The notes: a model not told the origin generated them from the sequence alone. A stretch of DNA of 64,000 nucleotides from Oscarella lobularis (GCF_947507565.1 NC_089186.1:124001-188000), one strand, 5' to 3'. Positions 11,014 through 22,618 are shown, counted from the stretch's first letter. Numbers and translations are program-made.

Positions 11014-13085
11014 CTAGAAGGGGAATTCCTTGGCTATTGAGGTGGTCTTGGTTACCGTTTTTTCCCCCTTGTCGACGATGACGTTGATGCCAATCCCCCA
11101 TTTGGGAACGGATTTCCATGTCTCCAATCTCTTTTCCCACATCTTTTTTTGTTCGCTATTCTTCGCCTCTTCCATTCTCTTTTCCAAATACTTTCCGTAC
11201 TTTTCAATGTATTCTTGCTTCTTCATTTTCTTAAGTCCTTCGTCGACTCTTTCGGGATTCTTTTGGAATTCAAATATCATTGCGCAATGTGGTGAAATGA
11301 AGACCAAGTCCGGTCTAACTCCTCCTTCAAGGACCTCTTCCGACCCCAGATACGACGAACTTGGCCCAAAAATATTTATAGCACTAATGTATATTGACTG
11401 ATAGAATCCTTCCTTTTCTCCCATTGCTTCACCCTCTCCGTCTTTCCATTTCGTAACATTAGCAGGAATGCCCTCCACCACAGTGGCAAACGTCTCTGCA
11501 AATTTAGGAATATCTCCCGTTATCAGGGCGATCCGCATTTCTCTCATTGTAGCGCTAGTAGACTCATCATCATACAAATAACGCAGCACATGTTCAGTAA
11601 AGTGCTGCCGCACATCCTCATTTGTGAAACAAACGCCCGATCCCATCCTGACAGAGGGCCGACGCTGGAGAATACCAAGCTCCCACAGTAGAAGCCGCGT
11701 TTGGCTATCAGTGGGCTTCTGCAAAAATAAAAGACTGTCAGGCGTCTCTAATCTGCACGGCACTTCTCCGCTCAGTAATTCAGAGAAACGAACAAAATCA
11801 ACAGAATCGACAACACGACGCAGTAGCGTAGGCCAACCCGTCGAGTAATGGCCAAATTTTTTCCAAGTAAAAAACTCGTTGACTGAATGTGGATGATACA
11901 CTTGAGTGGCAGGGAGATTATCATTACCCCAATTGTATCCATCGTAATATCGCGTGATTTCATCCATCAATTCCTCCTCATCCATCTCCAGCTCTTTGGC
12001 AATAACCTTAATTTCAGGAGAATACGTTGATGTCACTTCTTCTCGAGTGAATCCAAGAATTGCGCCAAGATCAGGGTAATCGTCAATATCTGTTAGGTCA
12101 GAATGAAAACTCATTTTCGCGAAATATGAGATTCCGGTCAAAAAGCGGAACCGGATGATAGGGGAGGACGCTTTCAACTGTCTGTAGAAGCCTGACAGGA
12201 ATTTTTGACACGCTGTCGCCAACTCCACTTCATCTGCGACCCAATTGGCGACAATTGGTGAATCATACTCATCAATGAGAACGACAAGCTCCTTTCCTTC
12301 TTTAGCATAAGTTTTCTGAAGTAATCTGCGGATCATTGAAATAGGATTGGGCGGTGATCCGGGAGTAGAAATCTCAACTCCCTTATGATCAGCAACGTCA
12401 AGCAACTAAATAAAAATCAACCGTTATCTATTAGCATTTATTGCATCATTCAAAGGATTCTCACCAACTCGACTAAAGATAACTCAAACTTCTCAAACGT
12501 AGACCCACCAACCTCACTCATATCCAACTTTATAACGGGCCATTTCTCCCACTTCACTTCCGGATCATTGTAAATTGCCGTTCCTTTAAACGCTTCCTTG
12601 TTTCCTTTGAAATATTCCTCCAAGGTGCTCACAAGAAGACTCTTTCCAAAGCGACGAGGTCGATTCACAAAGACTCCGCTGCCAGGGCTGGTCACTTCGA
12701 CGAGACGTTTGATGAAAGGCGTTTTATCAACGTAGATGAAGCCTTCGTCAGAAACACGAGAAAACTTGTGACCCATCAATATTTTTCTCTGAGGAGAAAC
12801 AGAGGAGAAATATTTCTTCTGCTGCCGAGTCGATTGCATTTCTAATAATAAAAATAACATTATTATGTTGATTTCAATGGAGCATTTTAAGGCGGCAGTG
12901 GGGGTGCGGTAAGAGGCGTGGCAGACGTTGCTAGGAGAAGGCGTTCCTTCAGTGATTAGAGTTCGAACGCGCCAACGCATGCTGCTCCGCCTTCCTAAAA
13001 TAGATATCTCACCTGGAGTCAAATGGAAGGCAATGGAGGAGAGAGGCAATGACATAGGCGAGCAAGCTTTTCCTGGAAACGACAT
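11014..13085 (-). CDS. AAA-ATPase-like protein with PD-(D/E)XK nuclease-type C-terminus
   Basis: Three exons read on the minus strand: 13085-13013, 12841-12465 and 12405-11014, giving 613 aa. If translation starts at the ATG at 12839 the protein is 588 aa. The N-terminal half has the Walker A of the AAA-ATPase_like family (NRPRRFGKSLL) and a Walker B (VVLIDEYDSP). The C-terminal part has the DUF1703/PDDEXK_9 signature (VRPDLVF ... MIFEFQK), with Gln where the usual lysine of E-x-K stands and a Lys one position later. The family is abundant in bacteria and patchy in eukaryotes; its function is unproven, and a nucleic-acid-directed role is only inferred. Intron 2 is 59 bp and spliceosomal, so the gene is not a recent bacterial contaminant. 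It lies between the two GH51 copies on the opposite strand. Confidence 0.75.
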
Positions 13086-14995
13086 CCTAAAGGGAGGAAA
13101 AAAATTGTAGATGTGAGTCGGAAAGAAAGAGTAAGTAGATCAACTCACGGACACGTGCGCGAACCCGAAGACGCTTTTGGCGGCGAATCGGGGCGAGCTG
13201 CACCACAAGAGAGCCAACGTCGGGCCCCCGCGACACTTCTCCACTGCCGCATATGTCGCACTAACTGACGGATCATTTTCAAGTCGACTGGCGAAAGAAG
13301 AAGGAAGAGAAAATGCATGGGGCCCAATCGTGCGATTCGAACGGAAAACTTACGCGAGATCGTTCGCGAGCGTTGTACAGCGTACGGAAAGTCCGATAAG
13401 AAGCTACAGTGTACAGAAAGCCGAAACGCGCGATCGACCACTCGACTGGCCTCACGGGACCTCTTTCGTCACGTACATGCAAGGAACATCTAATTCGCCG
13501 CTGCCAAACACCAATTACGGCGCGTCATCCCATTGGTCGGCCGTTTGACGCCTCGCGCACCAAGCGAGAGTGCATATCGCACACAAAACTTCATTCTCTC
13601 GCGAGCGCGTGTCCGGACTCATTCGGCTGGACGACGTGGCGAACGGTAAGTCCAGCCAGATTGCTCGCGTAGAATTGCAGCGTCCCTTTGTGCAGATCAG
13701 TGTGCAGATCGCGCGAGAGAACGCGCGCGAGGCACGCACGAAGCACGCGTCTCTCCACGCCGAAACGGTAAGCCAATCGCGTCTATTCGAATCTAGATCG
13801 TTCGCACGCGCGTGGACGCGGCGAACGCGCGACGACACGACGCGCCGACGAGGAGAATGAAGATCGAAGAGCTCATCGGAGCGAAGAGGACGTCGCAAAG
13901 TAAGCGGGAGAATTTGTAGCTCCTTTTATTCGCTCGCGCGCGTTTGTTTCTCGCGTACGCGTGCACGTTTGTGTGGGTGCGTGTTTATCCCCTAGGCCGG
14001 GGCCCCCAAGTGCATTCCATCCACGCACAACGCTAGCTAGGACTAATTTCTAAATGATAATCGTCCTCCTTAGAGAATCCTTTCAGTGTTGTTCGTGTGT
14101 TTTGTTTGTGAAGTTGTGTTACGTCATTTCCGTTTTGCGATTGGCTATTTTTAGTGACTTTTGTGGTTTCGAGCCGCTTGCGATGACGCACCCCGTTCCG
14201 GCGAAGGGGCGTGCGTCTTGAATAGATTAGGGAAGAATATAGGAAAAAAAAGCAGTGGTGCAGTTAGAGACGTATAGACGATAGAAAGCATCCACCAAGC
14301 TTTAGGGGTCCCACACTTCAGCTAAACACGTGCAACACTCTCGCTAACCGCCCCTATATCATCAATGTCATCATCATAATCATTTATTATTATTATTCTT
14401 CATAATTATTAAATTAATTAATATAGAATAGGGATGAGGGGGCCTCGCGTTGGGAAGCCCTTGGGATAAAGAGCCCTCGCGTATGCATTTCTCCCTGTGT
14501 ACACGTGCCTTTTACGCAAAATTTTAATTAATGCTTTTTGATTTATAGTTTGTTTTGCCAATTTTTTGTAGTCTATATAATTTTGTAGTCAAACATGGAA
14601 AAAAGTACTGATAATGTAAGTGGCCGTCAAAATGGCCAGAAGAAAGAAGATGAATGGGTTTAAGAGTTTAAATTGTGTTCGGAAGGCTCAAAAGGAACGA
14701 CCCCTCCTCTCCTCCAATGAGGTATGTTGTCCTACTATTTGTCAAAGTCATGAAATAATTGGCTTTTAGAACTTACCTCAAGGACAGGGACATCGAAACA
14801 GAAGCCCATCTCAACGAGTTGGAAGAAAATTTCGCCATATAGAACTGCGGCACTCTGCTCCGACGCATATCTGCGCGATCCAAAGTCAACCCAAATAATC
14901 AAGATGATAAAAGAACAATTTTGTGAACGAGGTAAAAAATTATTACATTTATTTTAAATACTTATTAGATGAATGATTTTTATTCAGGCTCGAAA
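13086..14995. other. Gene-poor spacer: CpG-rich block, then AT-rich DNA
   Basis: 13150-14000 is CpG-rich with many CGCG runs, consistent with the promoter/5'-UTR region of the AAA-ATPase gene; a TTTAG acceptor just before its first ATG suggests a 5'-UTR intron. Several frames are open here only because of base composition. 14340-14430 holds CAT/ATT-rich low-complexity DNA. At 14595-14930 short splice-like segments can be joined into a small frame, but I cannot support a product. Confidence 0.4.
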
Positions 14996-15255
14996 ACTTA
15001 AAGTTAAGTTGGAAATTTTATTAAAATGTATTTCCTTTCCTTACTGCCTTTACAAACATAGGGAACTTTTAAACATTTCAACAGCACGTCACAAGAATGC
15101 AAGTAAAATTGTGAAAGGAATTTCATCTTTGATATACGGGGCATATACTTCTACATTTTTTTCTTTCTTCTAGAAAAAGGAGGTAGAGGAAAGAAGAAGG
15201 ATAGCAACGCCGTGTGAGAGGGTTGCCTGACATTAATAGGTCAGGCTCCAGGGGT
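14996..15255 (+). repeat. Dispersed repeat, copy A
   Basis: About 260 bp, roughly 90% identical by eye to 22619-22875 in the same orientation. Both run from AAAGTTAAGTTGGAAATTTT through a shared internal segment (TTACTGCCTTTACAAACATA) to GACATTAATAGGTCAGGCTC. The flanks differ, so this is an interspersed element or the 3' part of one, not a local tandem duplication. Confidence 0.8.
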
Positions 15256-15519
15256 CTAACTTCATGCCCGGAAGGCGGAGCGGCTCAAATTCCTCTCGAC
15301 ACTTTTCTGAATCTTTATAATTACCTCGCGGAAATTGACGGAGAAATAGCCAATGAAAGAATGGAACATGTGACGTCATATCTCAATGAAGCCGCGTAAG
15401 TAAATCGTATAATTATGAAAAATCGGAATTAATTTTTTGTGATTAGAGGAAGACAAGATGGGCTTATTGGCCCTGCTAATTTTCAGCACAAAGATTGTCC
15501 AAGGCTTGGAGGAGATTAA
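15214..15519 (+). other. Possible terminal exons of an unidentified gene
   Basis: A frame open from 15214 to 15395 meets a GTAAGT donor. It can be joined to 15447-15519 (acceptor ATTAG), ending ...CPRLGGD and TAA. The peptide after the repeat-derived part (IPLDTFLNLYNYLAEIDGE) has protein-like composition. No family is recognised, its 5' end lies inside the dispersed repeat, and no promoter is evident. It may be an element-encoded remnant. Confidence 0.2.
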
Positions 15520-15649
15520 GAAAAAAAAAAAGTTGGAACTCTCTCTTCTTTCTTGTTAGATGCTATGATCATTAATCTGCATTACGTAACGTAAAGTATT
15601 GTTCATCTCTAAAAGAATTATAATTGTTTGAGGAATGCACGCTGGAACC

Positions 15650-15674
15650 AGAGATTAAATCCTATTTAATCTCT
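15650..15674. repeat. Short perfect hairpin upstream of GH51 copy 2
   Basis: AGAGATTAAAT and ATTTAATCTCT form 11-bp perfect arms around a 3-nt loop (CCT), 46 bp before the start codon of GH51 copy 2. Copy 1 lacks it, so it sits at or near the duplication boundary. Confidence 0.7.
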
Positions 15675-15720
15675 GCTGGAACATGCGCATTGGCGTGACG
15701 TCACCTTGCACGTGCTAAGC

Positions 15721-18700
15721 ATGTATCGAGCTTCGGTTCTCCTTGTTTTTCTCGTTTTGCACGAATCCCACGCGGCTGGGGCAATCGAACAGGCCCTAAA
15801 GATCGATCTGCAGGCACCGATCATGGACGTGAGTCCTCTCCTGTGGGGAATCTTCTTCGAAGAGATCAACCACGCCGGAGACGGTAAAGAGGCAAAAATC
15901 GCCATTGATTCAACTACTCGAGATTCATTGCAGGTGGTCTCTACGCCGAGATGGTGCAGAATCGCGCGTTCGAAGCTTCCGAACCGTCCACGCCCCCCAA
16001 CATCACTTCGTACGGTTCGCTCGCTCCGATTGCCACGTTCAATCAGACGCCGCCCCTCTTCGTGCGACACTGCAATTATCAAGGCTTTGCAACGCCAATC
16101 GTTTCCGCTCTCGACGACAAAGACAGTACTTTCGCCGCAGTTCCCGGATTCCTCGGGGCAACTCTCGCTTTCATGTCGCTCAATTATCCCAATTATTATC
16201 TCAAAAGTTCGAACGAAGTAAGAAAATCGATAATAATTTTTCACGTTAAAAATTAATTAATTATTTTCTTAGAGTAATCGAATTGTTCTGGCTCCGTACG
16301 ACGGCTCAAAGGAGTTCAATGAAACGGCTAGTTTTGATCCCATTCCCGCAGGGAATTCATTTCACAACGCATCATTTGTCAGCGTAGCTCCAAGCACTTA
16401 TCGCTATTATATGAGTATCAATAATAGGTGACGTCACCAGACTAGCTTTTATTCTATTGATTCTATTGACTTTTCCAGTTGCACTGGCACCTGTTCTTCT
16501 CAATTTAAAAACGGTTGCTATGACCTGATTGTCGCTAAGAATCCGGAACATGATATGAGATCCTTTGCACTTCTTCCACCAAATGTATATCAATAAATAT
16601 TTAAAATTTTTCTAGTATTAAACTGGGTCAATTTTTTTCATAGGCTGAAGCGAATGCTGCTCTTCCTTGGCAGATTGTCGGTTCTGCTTCCATGAAAGTC
16701 GAATCAAATGAACCCCTGAACACAGTATGCATTGAGACTGTTCATATCTCCTAGTGGCGTTTTTATTTGCGCAGAACACTAGTCAGTATTTGGTCGTCNN
16801 NNNNNNNNNNNNNNNNNNNNNNNNNNNNNNNNNNNNNNNNNNNNNNNNNNNNNNNNNNNNNNNNNNNNNNNNNNNNNNNNNNNNNNNNNNNNNNNNNNNN
16901 NNNNNNNNNNNNNNNNNNNNNNNNNNNNNNNNNNNNNNNNNNNNNNNNNNNNNNNNNNNNNNNNNNNNNNNNNNNNNNNNNNNNNNNNNNNNNNNNNNGT
17001 CACGTCCACGTCATCAGGAGGTCGCAATGGAGTTTCGAATGGAGGGTACTGGGGCATGAATGTCGAGGCTGGACGAAGTTACACACTCAATCTTTTCTCG
17101 CGGATAGGTTCGTTTAATTATCTAATTTTATTATCCTAGTAATTCCGTTCACTTCATCTCAGACTCGTCATCGTCTTCGTCCTCAGAAGGAGAAGGGAAT
17201 TTGATAGCGGAGCTTCAGTCAGCAGACGGCACCAAAACCTATGCGTCATGCGTCTTGGATCCATTACAAAGTACGTACAAGTGTAGTATCATTGACTGTC
17301 TAAGATCTTTTCTTTATCAGGCAACTGGATGGCGCAGACATGCACACTCACAGCCGCGTCGTCTGCCAATGACACCAATGGAAGATTGGCTCTGCTTCTC
17401 AATTCGTCTCAGAGTGTGGCAATTGACGTGGTAAGTTTTTGCCTAAGACAAATCGTAGCGTTTACTCTCATAGCGCGTAGCCTCCTCTACCTATTTATGA
17501 GTCAAATCGTAGCGTTTTAACTGTCTTTTATCGCTTCATTGTGCACGTCTTTTTCTTCAAGGTATCGCTGATGCTTGCTGATCTTCCCAAGGGTCAACCA
17601 TTTCGTCAAGATCTTCTTTTGATGTTAAAGAACATGAATCCGGCGTTTGTGCGTTTTCCAGGGTTTGTTTTTATATGGAGATATATGACTTTTCTTTTGA
17701 TTGGTGTGCTTTGTTTCTAGGGGTACCTACATTGACGGATCAACACTCGATGGAGCTTTTTTGTGGAAGAAAACGATAGGACCTATATGGGAACGACCTG
17801 GCCACTACAACGGGCCTTGGAAATATTGGAGTGACGATGTCTGGAACTTGAGAAATAATTAAATATGAAATTACTTGATATCGATTTTTTTCAGGGATTA
17901 GGATTTTATGAGTATCTGGTATTGTGTGAAGTACTCAAGGCAGAACCCGTTTGGGTCATCAATAACGGGCTGTCTGTGACTCAAGAAGTTCCCACGTCAG
18001 AAATACAGCCTTGGGTTCAGGTAGATAATCTCTTGCAATCACACCAGTATTTAACTCTAACTGACTGTAGGATGCACTCGATAGCATTGAATTTGCCAAT
18101 GGACCTTCAACGAGGTCAGTGCCTAGAGATTTAGAGGAGGCTTTTTTTTGTAGTTTTGTTCACGTTGATAGGGTTAGGGTATTTAGTATATTTCTGTAGC
18201 TCTTTCTAGCCGATGTTCACGTTCATATCTGTCCTGTTTCGTTGCTTAGTTACTGGGGCTCCATTCGTGCTAAAATGGGCCACGAAGCACCTTTTGACAT
18301 GAAGTACATGGCTATTGGAAATGAAAACTGTGGCCACGTACGTAAACACTTTGTTTTCTATAAATACCTGGCATACACGATGGTGTCTCTTAGAAAAATT
18401 ACGTTGGAAACTACCTGGCGTTTTATGAAGCCATCAAGGTCCCATTCGTACGAACTGTATTCGCGGATAATTATTTTTGATTTTTTCAGCTCGAGTACCC
18501 GAGCATGAATTTAATTGCCAATTGCGATTTGGGCCAATCGGCGAAGACAGACATATGGGACTATCACATGTATAGCCAACCTGTCATTAATTTTATTCCC
18601 ATCCTTATTGTGAGTACAGATACGATTCGTCCAGCACTTTCATCAACTCGCTCCATCGCTGGGACACGTACGATCGAACGGCTCCCAAAGTATTTAATTC

Positions 18701-19548
18701 AGAATATGCAGTGACAAGGTATGGTAATGTAGGAAGAGTAGTCTCCAACATGTTTATACTATGCAATGACAACGTTAGGGATGCTGGGCTTGGAAATGTC
18801 AAGGCAGCAGTGGGAGAAGCAGCTTGGATGACAGGTGACTAGATGTATTCATGTTCCCTAACCCGTTTACGTTCTAGTTATTATTTGAGGTCTTGAGCGA
18901 AATAGCGACGTCGTGATCATGGCTAGCTATGCACCGCTCTTTGTTAATACGAATAACCGATTGTGGAGTCCGGATGCAATTGTCTTTAATTCGTCGGCTG
19001 TTTACGGTACTCCGTCCTACTGGAATCAGGTAAGCGTGCACTGAACGACTTCTGGGTTTTTTATATCGAGATTAGGTCCTTTTTGCGAAAAATCGCGGCA
19101 TGAAACTTTTGAATTCAAGCGTTTCTTCAACGGGGGATTTGACGATTGCTGCGTCAGTGACGTGTGCGGGTACCGGAGATAATTGTCAATCACAGGTACA
19201 CTAGCAGGCAATGCAGACAGGCTTCTACCTGTTCTTAGGTCATTGTAAAATTGGTGAATTTTGGAAACGATATCGTTGCCACTGACATGACTTTTGAGAA
19301 TGTGCCTAGTGGTATGAAGGTGCTTTCAGGCACTGTACAGACTTTGTCAGGTGATGCACAAACCGGTTTATATTATAGAGACGAAATGTTTGAAAATGTT
19401 TGATTTAGGAGAGGCAACAGCGGAGAACAGTCTCAGTAATCCAACGAATGTCGCTATTCGTTCGATGGAGCTAATGCAGGTTGGATCAAAAATGCAGTTT
19501 AAAGCTGAGCCAATGTCTGTTAACGTCATGCAAATTAAGCTTGGATGA
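15721..19548 (+). CDS. Secreted alpha-L-arabinofuranosidase, GH51 family (tandem copy 2)
   Basis: Same 21-exon structure as copy 1, and every internal exon has an identical length. Exons: 15721-15883, 15934-16217, 16273-16427, 16479-16584, 16644-16724, 16775-17107 (contains the N gap), 17163-17270, 17321-17430, 17562-17662, 17721-17838, 17895-18020, 18071-18114, 18250-18337, 18394-18438, 18490-18569, 18620-18718, 18779-18834, 18890-19029, 19076-19195, 19239-19350, 19409-19548. Ignoring the gap it encodes 801 aa. The signal peptide, FVRFPGG, GNEN acid/base and SEYAVT nucleophile motifs are all kept. The last exon is 51 nt shorter (ends IKLG). Divergence is low and mostly silent or intronic, which suggests a recent duplication with both copies under constraint. 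Confidence 0.88.
16799..16998. other. Assembly gap (200 N) inside exon 6 of GH51 copy 2
   Basis: Exactly 200 Ns. The sequence before the gap ends ...GGTCGTC and after it starts GTCACGTCC; copy 1 reads GGTCGTCACGTCC here. The flanks therefore overlap by 3 nt, and the exon is complete (24 + 106 nt = 130, as in copy 1) if the gap is closed. A real 200-base insert would break the frame. Confidence 0.95.
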
Positions 19549-21060
19549 CGTTGCATGTATCTCAGCTATTTTTCGGTTCGTTTCTAATGAGGCTCTTTCC
19601 TTTTCTATTTTTGTATTTTCAAACTTTTGTTATGTGTAGCTGCACGTGCTGATTTGTGAATCGTGTGTAGATGCTTGATCGATGAAGGTAAAGGTTATGA
19701 ATAGTATAAACACATTGGGGAGGGACTGAAGAGGTCATTTACATTTTTTAATTCAGATTTAGGTTTTGTTCTGGAAATTTTGTTCTTTCAAAGCTCCTGT
19801 CGCATAGCGGCCTGCTGACTGCTTCTCCGGACTCGCATAGCTTTGAAAAATAGGAGTCAGGCGAACTATATAGGTACACATTTATGAGGCTTACGCCTTC
19901 AACGGTTTTGTTGGAAACGGGTGTGCACGCTACGTTTTCCAACAGAGCGAGGATGGCAACCGCTCCTAGTAGGTCTCTTCCACTGAAGACAAACATTTTC
20001 GACTGATTGATGATGATGATTATGCTGATGCTTATGCTGATTTCAAGAAAAGGCTCCATTACTATTAAATATTTAACCATGCTACGACAAATATACATAA
20101 AAACCGCGTTCCGGATCTTTTTCACGTTTATATGACGTCAGCTAGTGAAACATCTGTCCAATAATTGATTCATATAATCTGATGGAAAATGTGCGAGATT
20201 GCGCTCGTTGCTGATTCGTACTTCGTAGTGAAGAATCAGAAAGCACTCGTTTTCTTCGTCGTGACGCATTCTTCGACGATTTCTGCGGGACCGAAACGTA
20301 TTTCTTTACTTGTTCGCGCAATCCAGTCGCCTCTTCGCTGTCCTTCGATGCTAAAAACGCGAAAATCGATCGATCGAAAGCCGATACACTCGTAACTGAC
20401 TTTTTACGGCGCCGATCACGAGTAGAACGCCTTCTCGAAAGCAGGCAAGTGCTTCGACGCATTTTTCGCCTCGATTGAGCTTGACAATTCGTCGTAGGCC
20501 AACGACATCGTCCGTACAATCGCGTCCGTACGTCGGCCGCGCGAAAATTCGCGTGACGAGCTACGCGACGGCAACATATTCAATTTGCGCAGCGGCTTTT
20601 CTTTTATTTACACATATAGACAACGATTGTACACTCATGCATTAAAAAATCCCTATCTAGCTAAAATCTAACGTTTCCAACGACTTTTCTGCCTTCGATC
20701 GTCATTCTCCTTCGTCGCTCAATCTAAAAAATCCTATTAGTCTCTGCCAAACAATCGTCTTACGTACCTTTTGATTTGCGTCCATATTCGCGTTACCCAG
20801 GCTACACCACGGGGAGGTTTGGACGCTTTCGTAGCCCAAGGCAGCCACCGCAAGCGATGACCACCCGTTCCAAAAATTTAGGGCGAGTTGCGGGTCCTCG
20901 GCCACCCCAATCAGTACCGCCTGGACGAGAGTCGGCCCCTGAAACCGAGTCCCCCGGCTCGTTGGTACCAAAGCCTTCGGTATGTCTTCCTGGGAAGAAC
21001 CGGGCCTTGCGGAAGTGGAGACCAGCCGACCACTGTTTGTAGAAGTCGACAGGAAAGGCA
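19549..21060. other. Gene-poor spacer downstream of the GH51 pair
   Basis: No convincing gene. A minus-strand frame at 19748-20125 (125 codons) has one hydrophobic segment (DLLGAVAILALLENVA) but no recognisable domain and overlaps simple TGATGATGATTATGC repeats near 20005-20045. 20200-21000 is CpG-rich with several overlapping open frames that I treat as composition artefacts. Confidence 0.4.
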
Positions 21061-21279
21061 GTGCAATGCCCCAAGTCGAAGTCTCCTGGGCCAGGTCATC
21101 CTCCGTCTAATCGTGCCATTGGTGAGAAAAGTGCCGGCAACCAGACCGCTTGCAACACCCCCTCCAAGTCGACTTCTTCAACAAGATCGTCCGTCGCCCG
21201 TCCATCGAATTTCTCGATGACCGTCCCGCTGCTGCTCGATACTGGCGCCGACGCTTCGCTGTTTGTCTGCAGCGCTTGA
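21061..21279 (+). mobile_element. Decayed retroelement gag-protease-like fragment
   Basis: A short frame ends VPLLLDTGADASLFVC. The DTGAD core matches the active-site motif of retropepsin-type aspartic proteases found in LTR and related retroelements. About 60 codons upstream, a Cys/Gly-His stretch (CPKSKSPGPGH) recalls a degenerate zinc knuckle, which is the usual order in such polyproteins. A stop follows within eight codons, and I see no reverse transcriptase, integrase or LTRs nearby. If real it is an old, broken fragment; a chance motif is possible. Confidence 0.35.
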
Positions 21280-21789
21280 ATGCGCAAATCCTTCTTCGTA
21301 AGGTAACGCTTCTCGTCCCGGGGTCTACGGTGGGTGATCGCTTGGGTCCTCATGACACTGACATTCGATTTTTCTCTAATTAATCTATTGACTCTATGCA
21401 TGCATCCCCCTTCCCCTGTCTGTTCCCGTCCCCTTCAATATCTCTTTTCTGCTTTCTGTCTGTTCTTTCTTTTGTGTTTAACAGAATACAGTCGTGCCCG
21501 CTCGAGCCTAGCGCGGGCCGTACTTGTTTGGCAACAATAAGACTTTGGCGACCATTCCGCCCAGTGCGTAAACCGAGGCCGAAGCCCCCCATCGCCCTGC
21601 CTACGGGCTCCGGCACGGGATTAATCCGTGGGCCACGCTGAAACAACAACCCAGAACTTGCCTTTTGTCTTCCCCCGAGCCGGTCCGATCAAGAACGAGA
21701 CGCAGCGAACCGCGACGCATTCATCCTCAGCCGCAACTGAAGGAGATCAGTTGTGCGCTTTGCTTTTGAACAGCGTAGCTCCGCCCAGC

Positions 21790-21996
21790 GCGATCATTGG
21801 TTCGTTGGAGTCACGTGGGGCTCAGCTAACGCTTTGATTGGTTCGAAATTTTCTCGCGCAAACGCAAACCGGTTTCAATACCGGTTTGACACGTTTTCCT
21901 GTCGGCAGTCGAGTCAGCAATTTATTTTTGGCAATGAAATGATGCAATATAATGATTCACGCTACTGGCGTGACGTCATGCCGTTCAAGATGGCGG
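21790..21996 (+). promoter_or_regulatory. Candidate promoter with CCAAT, CRE and YY1-like sites
   Basis: ATTGG boxes at 21796-21800 and 21837-21841, the palindrome TGACGTCA at 21971-21978 and AAGATGGCGG at 21988-21997 lie in CpG-containing DNA. The last overlaps the start codon of the putative gene that follows. CCAAT boxes, CRE sites and YY1-type sites clustered at an ATG are typical of TATA-less animal promoters. This is prediction from motifs only. Confidence 0.4.
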
Positions 21997-22427
21997 AAGA
22001 AGCATCGTGGATCGCCTTGCATCTTCTTTTTGGCTTCGTTCCTCGTTTCGCGACTTACGCTTCGCGTAGATTATTCAAGTAAGAAACCGACGTGTAGGAT
22101 AGACTAGCGCTTTCGCTGAGAAAATGGCTGTTTGCTAGAATTGGATCGATCGACGCCGCTTGCGCCTCGAGGACCGTTCTCGACGGCTAAATCACTCGTA
22201 CATAGCTACGCAGTTGGATCGAGTAGCCTCTAGTGCCTAATCTGCATCGATCGATGCTTTTTCCGCGTAGGTTCACTATAGAAAAAACGCATTGGAGAAA
22301 ACGGACAATGGCGTCCTCAGATCGACCACAGGACGAGCAAGCGTACGAACCAAACGGCAAACGAAGTGAAAAGAAGACGAAAAAGTGGGCTAAAGTTCAT
22401 GCAGAGTGCAAATGGAGTTTTTTCTAA
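21978..22427 (+). CDS. Putative small two-exon protein, unknown function
   Basis: Exon 1 runs from ATG 21978 or 21990 to 22078 (donor GTAAGA). Exon 2 is 22271-22427 (acceptor CGCGTAG, stop TAA). The join keeps one frame, giving 85 or 81 aa. The N-terminal half has a hydrophobic stretch (WIALHLLFGFVPRFATYA). The second half is charged and lysine-rich (GKRSEKKTKKWAKVHAECKW). Promoter-like motifs lie just upstream. No family is recognised, and the second exon could be the start of an independent frame (ATG at 22308). Confidence 0.3.
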
Positions 22428-22618
22428 GGGGGTGTGTCTAGTGCTTTGGCGTTTGAACAGTATCAGTATCGGAAAACGGCCAGCTTGACGTGTGAAGTCT
22501 ACAGATAGTCTACAGATACGTGGCCTGTAAGAAACAATCTCTGATGGTACAATATTATAATTAATCTCATAGGTTTTCGTAACGCTCCAGACGTAAAGGA
22601 GAAGGACATCAGCCAAAA

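Noticed and set aside
13177-13898. Several overlapping arginine-rich open frames on both strands
   Set aside because: They lie in a CpG-rich promoter-like block where stop codons are rare in all frames; none shows domain-like sequence.
20142-20519. Arginine/serine-rich minus-strand open frame
   Set aside because: Composition is explained by CpG-rich DNA; no domain, splice pattern or paralog supports it.
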